Below are positions 17,444 through 19,864 of a stretch of DNA of 19,864 nt, in pieces (position 1 is the stretch's first letter; each line of letters opens with the position of its first letter). The stretch covers positions 1-19,864 of the forward strand of contig DKBE01000088.1 of assembly GCA_002451085.1 (NCBI GenBank), read 5' to 3'. The notes under the pieces are model-generated. The model did no database searches. It worked only from the letters and a program-made list of their open reading frames with translations, and was not told the DNA's origin. The translations under genes and the position numbers were made by a program. The stretch is from Proteobacteria bacterium UBA6908. GTDB taxonomy: Bacteria > Pseudomonadota > Gammaproteobacteria > Acidiferrobacterales > UBA6901.

Positions 17444-17659
17444 TTAGGAATTGGAGACGGAATGTCTCCGGTACAGCAGCGGTTGCCGAAAAAGCCAGGC
17501 CAGAAGCCGGTTTTCAGCAGCCTCGCACAGGCCAACAAGGTCTGCGCGTTTCACCGCACGGCCGGCGATATCACGGGCCAGGCCATGCGAAGTGAAAACG
17601 GAAAGGGTCAGTAGGGAGAGGGAAGAAATCACGCCCGGCAACATTGCGTTACCGGTCAT
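17444..17659 (-). CDS. Possible small exported protein of unknown function
   Basis: A 71-residue frame from ATG 17657-17659, or 66 residues from ATG 17642-17644. The second reading begins MLPGVISSLSLLTLSVFTSHG, a signal-peptide-like segment ending near SHGLA, followed by a charged stretch with one cysteine (DLVGLCEAAENRLLAWL). No homologue is recognised and no ribosome binding site is clear. Third-position GC is only moderate. In favour are its orientation and tight spacing with the micropeptide and a candidate promoter upstream. Against is that hairpins overlap its start. It may instead be part of a structured leader RNA. Confidence 0.3.
   Translation of the reverse strand: MTGNAMLPGVISSLSLLTLSVFTSHGLARDIAGRAVKRADLVGLCEAAENRLLAWLFRQPLLYRRHSVSNS
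17635..17655 (-). other. Hairpin over the candidate small-protein start
   Basis: On the minus strand CCGGTAAC pairs with GTTGCCGG (8 bp including one G-U) around the loop GCAAT. The second possible ATG (17642-17644) spans the loop and stem edge, so the structure could hide or expose it. Confidence 0.4.
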
Positions 17660-17723
17660 CGTGGTGTTGCTTGTCAGACTTCGCAATCGAACCAAGTTTC
17701 GCTTCGTCCCGTTGCGCTGCGGT

Positions 17724-17757
17724 TGTGTCGTAGTTGCGCTTCACAGCGTGCGACACA
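17724..17757 (-). other. Leader hairpin with GTGA tetraloop
   Basis: Minus-strand RNA would pair TGTGTCG with CGACACA (7 bp) and, within, CGCT with AGCG closed by GTGA, a GNRA loop. It lies between the candidate promoter (17783-17810) and the small frames. The loop is GNRA only on the minus strand, which supports leftward transcription. Confidence 0.45.
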
Positions 17758-17782
17758 TGAATATTGCACCGCGCTTACCTGA

Positions 17783-17810
17783 GGTGTAGCACATCCAGCC
17801 ATCAGGTCAA
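17783..17810 (-). promoter_or_regulatory. Candidate sigma-70 promoter for the small locus
   Basis: On the minus strand TTGACC (17805-17810) and TACACC (17783-17788) are separated by 16 bases, with a TGC directly before the second hexamer, an extended -10 feature. The -35 is good and the -10 weak. A second possible pair lies about 25 bases upstream (TTGCAA, 17 bases, TAAAGT). Transcription would start near 17775. Confidence 0.35.
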
Positions 17811-17904
17811 GCGTACTTTAATCAGCGTTTCAGAAAATTGCAATCACCTTTTCACAAATTTTTTGTAGTCGATGTTGTCGTCGACGAGTGATCGATGCGC
17901 ATGC

Positions 17905-18579
17905 TCATCCGCACTTCGAGTCACCGCAGTTGAGACAGGTCATGCAACCATCCATCTTGATCACAGCCTTCGTCGAACACTTCGCGCACAACTGTGCGTC
18001 GGACGGAAAGCTGCCGCTATCATCCTTGGCGACGCTCACATTCTGCTCACGCGATTCCAGTTGCGCGCGCTTCTCGGCCAGAAACTTCTTCTGATGCTCG
18101 TCAAGCTCATCGGATTTGATGAGGCCGATCATTCGCAGGTGACATTCGATGACATCGCCCAGTTCCGCAACCAGTGACGGGGTATAGCGGCCCTTCTTGA
18201 AGTAGCCGCCACGCGGGTCAAACACCGATCGCAGTTCCTCGATCAGGAAGGTGACGTCACCACCTTTGCGGAAAACCGCTGAAATCACCCGGGTCATGGC
18301 CACTACCCACTGGAAATGGTCCATGCTCTTCGAATTGATGAAGATCTCGAATGGCCGGCGCTTTTCGTGCTGGGTGCCCGCATTCAGGACAATGTCGTTG
18401 ATCGTCACATACAGGGCGTGCTCGGTCAGTGGGGTCTTGATCTTGTAGGTGCTGCCGAGCAGCGTCTCTGGACGCTCGATCTGCTCGTGCATGTGTACGA
18501 CGTTGTTCTCGGCCGGTTTGACCTCGTCTTTCTTCACGACTTCATAACCGGTGATCTTGTTGTCAATCTTGATGGCCAT
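17905..18579 (-). CDS. nrdJb: Class II ribonucleotide reductase, C-terminal subunit NrdJb
   Basis: Second half of an adenosylcobalamin-dependent ribonucleotide reductase. It has 224 residues. A TSCPD-type domain spans about 35-150 (RRPFEIFINSKSMDHFQWV, VISAVFRKGGDVTFLIEEL). A charged linker and a cysteine-rich tail follow: C198, C201, C212, C215, C218 and C223 (CAKC ... CMTCLNC ... KCG). The tail likely binds zinc and carries the cysteines that re-reduce the active site. ATG 18577-18579 has AAGGAG upstream. The gene follows nrdJa after 67 bases. The split matches the nrdJa/nrdJb arrangement of Pseudomonas aeruginosa. No clear intrinsic terminator follows. Confidence 0.9.
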   Translation of the reverse strand: MAIKIDNKITGYEVVKKDEVKPAENNVVHMHEQIERPETLLGSTYKIKTPLTEHALYVTINDIVLNAGTQHEKRRPFEIFINSKSMDHFQWVVAMTRVISAVFRKGGDVTFLIEELRSVFDPRGGYFKKGRYTPSLVAELGDVIECHLRMIGLIKSDELDEHQKKFLAEKRAQLESREQNVSVAKDDSGSFPSDAQLCAKCSTKAVIKMDGCMTCLNCGDSKCG

Positions 18580-18614
18580 GCTGTTTCTCCTTCGGGTCTT
18601 GCCGGGGCCGGAAC

Positions 18615-18639
18615 GGACCGGTGGGCCCGGTCCCGGTCC
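18615..18639 (-). other. Hairpin between nrdJa and nrdJb
   Basis: GGACCGG (18633-18639 on the minus strand) pairs with CCGGTCC (18615-18621) around an 11-base GC-rich loop. It lies between the nrdJa stop and the nrdJb ribosome binding site, with no T-run. It may stabilise the upstream mRNA or tune nrdJb translation. Confidence 0.45.
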
Positions 18640-18646
18640 GCTTTCC

Positions 18647-19864
18647 CTAGAATTTTCCGTAATACCCTTCTTTCAGGGCGTCGTAGAGGTTGGCGGCGGT
18701 ATGGGTCTCGCCGTCGTACTCAATCTCCTCGTTGCCCTTGACCTCCAGGATCTCGCCATTGGCAAGCTGAAAGCGGTACAGGGTGTTCTCCAGGTCCTTG
18801 TCCTTCACCAGCACGCCCTGGAAGGCAGCCGGGTTGAAGCGGAACGTGGTGCAGCCCTTGAGGCCCTGTTCGTAGGCATACAGGTAAATGTCCTTGAATT
18901 CCTCGTACGGGAAGTCGGTTGGGACGTTGGCGGTCTTGGAGATCGACGAATCAATCCATTTCTGGGCCGCGGCCTGCACGTCCACGTGCTGCCGGGGAGA
19001 TATGGCGTCGGCGCTCACGAAATAATCCGGCAGGCAGGCTTCCGGCTCCTGTGAATCCGGATCGGCCGCGGGGTTGACCAGGGTGCGGTAGGCCAGGAGT
19101 TCAAACGAGAACACATCGACCTTTTCCTTGGATTTCTTGCCTTCACGGATCACGTTGCGGCTGTATTTGTGGGCGAATGATGGTTCGATACCGTTGGAGG
19201 CATTGTTGGCCAGCGACAGCGAAATTGTGCCGGTCGGAGCGATCGAGGTGTGATGGGTAAAGCGGCAGCCGACGTCGGCCATGCGCTCGGTGAGTTCAGC
19301 CGGGAACTGCTGCATGTAGCGGCTGTACTTGGCAAGCAGTACCTTGCCCGGCACCTTATCGCCAACTTTGTAACCGTCGCGACGCATCTCCGGGCGCCGG
19401 GCCAGCATCTCGGCGGTCACCGTGAACTGCTCGATCAGAATCGGGGCCGGGCCCTTTTCCTCGGCCAGTTCGATGCCGGTTTGCCAGCCGGTCTCGGCCA
19501 TTTCACGCGATACCTGGTCAGTGAACTTCAGCGACTCCGGCGAGCCGTACTTGATCTTGAGCATGGTCATGGTCGAGCCCAACCCCAGGAAGCCCATGCC
19601 ATGGCGGCGCTTGTGCAGGATCTCGTGGCGCTGCTTGTCGAGCGGCAGACCATTGATCTCAACCACGTTATCGAGCATGCGGGTGAAAATGGCCACGGTC
19701 TCGCGGAAGCGCTCCCAGTCGAAGCGGGCGCGCTCCGTGAACGGCTCAAGCACGAATTTGGTGAGATTCACCGAGCCCAGCAGGCAGGAGCCATAGGGCG
19801 GCAACGGCTGCTCGCCGCAGGGGTTGGTGGCGCGGATGTTCTCGCACCACCAGTTGTTGTTCAT
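18647..19864 (-). CDS. nrdJa: Class II (cobalamin-dependent) ribonucleotide reductase, catalytic subunit NrdJa, 3' part
   Basis: Reduces ribonucleotides to deoxyribonucleotides independently of oxygen, using adenosylcobalamin to form a thiyl radical. About 405 C-terminal residues are visible; the real start is beyond the right edge, and the Met codon at 19862-19864 is internal. Immediately after it comes ATNPCGEQPLPPYGSCLLG, the catalytic N-x-C-x-E of the finger loop. HGMGFLGLGSTMTML and the phosphate-binding IAPTGTISLSLANNASNGIEP follow. The frame stops at TAG 18647-18649 after EGYYGKF, without the TSCPD and zinc tail, which are encoded by the next gene. Full length in the family is about 730. 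Confidence 0.95.
   Translation of the reverse strand: MNNNWWCENIRATNPCGEQPLPPYGSCLLGSVNLTKFVLEPFTERARFDWERFRETVAIFTRMLDNVVEINGLPLDKQRHEILHKRRHGMGFLGLGSTMTMLKIKYGSPESLKFTDQVSREMAETGWQTGIELAEEKGPAPILIEQFTVTAEMLARRPEMRRDGYKVGDKVPGKVLLAKYSRYMQQFPAELTERMADVGCRFTHHTSIAPTGTISLSLANNASNGIEPSFAHKYSRNVIREGKKSKEKVDVFSFELLAYRTLVNPAADPDSQEPEACLPDYFVSADAISPRQHVDVQAAAQKWIDSSISKTANVPTDFPYEEFKDIYLYAYEQGLKGCTTFRFNPAAFQGVLVKDKDLENTLYRFQLANGEILEVKGNEEIEYDGETHTAANLYDALKEGYYGKF

Noticed and set aside
17451..17789. Plus-strand open frame of 112 codons
   Set aside because: Arg-rich composition without a family match; it opposes a better-supported set of minus-strand signals.
17870..17904. Terminator after nrdJb
   Set aside because: Only a 5-bp GTCGA/TCGAC pairing followed by an A-rich, not T-rich, stretch on the minus strand.

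Overview
The window is compact, GC-rich chromosomal DNA from a gammaproteobacterium. The evidence is the lptD-surA-pdxA-rsmA cluster facing amgK-murU, the glyQ-glyS-gmhB-plsC neighbourhood, and a class II ribonucleotide reductase split into two genes as in pseudomonads. A TusA-like protein next to an MnmA-like PP-loop enzyme would fit a Chromatiales-type lineage, but the genus cannot be fixed from the sequence. I see no transposase, phage gene, CRISPR array, tRNA or rRNA.

Layout. (1) 1-905: the first two thirds of glnA on the minus strand, with a sigma-54 promoter and two NtrC-type operators upstream (995-1126). (2) 1155-3680, minus: a PP-loop sulfur-transfer enzyme, a TusA-like sulfur carrier and a CDF metal transporter with an extra C-terminal domain. 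(3) 3681-4127: gene-poor divergent spacer. (4) 4128-9679, plus: mtgA, glyQ, glyS, a MazG-like pyrophosphatase, a GmhB-like HAD protein that appears catalytically dead, and a PlsC-type acyltransferase. (5) 9681-15429, minus (read right to left): lptD, surA, pdxA, rsmA and a small secreted protein where apaG/apaH sit in E. coli. (6) 15527-17184, plus: amgK-murU, divergent from lptD. (7) 17220-17810, minus: an unusual small locus with a possible promoter, hairpins with GNRA loops, a possible 71-residue exported protein, an 18-codon Lys/Ala-rich gene with a strong ribosome binding site, and a three-hairpin 3' region ending in an intrinsic terminator. (8) 17905-19864, minus: nrdJb and the 3' part of nrdJa, which runs off the right edge.

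Functionally, most of the window is envelope building and recycling (MtgA, PlsC-like, LptD, SurA, AmgK/MurU), translation and RNA modification (GlyQS, RsmA, TusA/MnmA-like), nucleotide metabolism (MazG-like, NrdJ), vitamin B6 synthesis (PdxA) and nitrogen assimilation (GlnA).

The observations most worth a second look are the micropeptide/structured-RNA locus at 17220-17810, the GmhB-like protein that lost its HAD catalytic residues but kept its Cys/His metal site, the TusA/MnmA-like pair, and the glnA control region.
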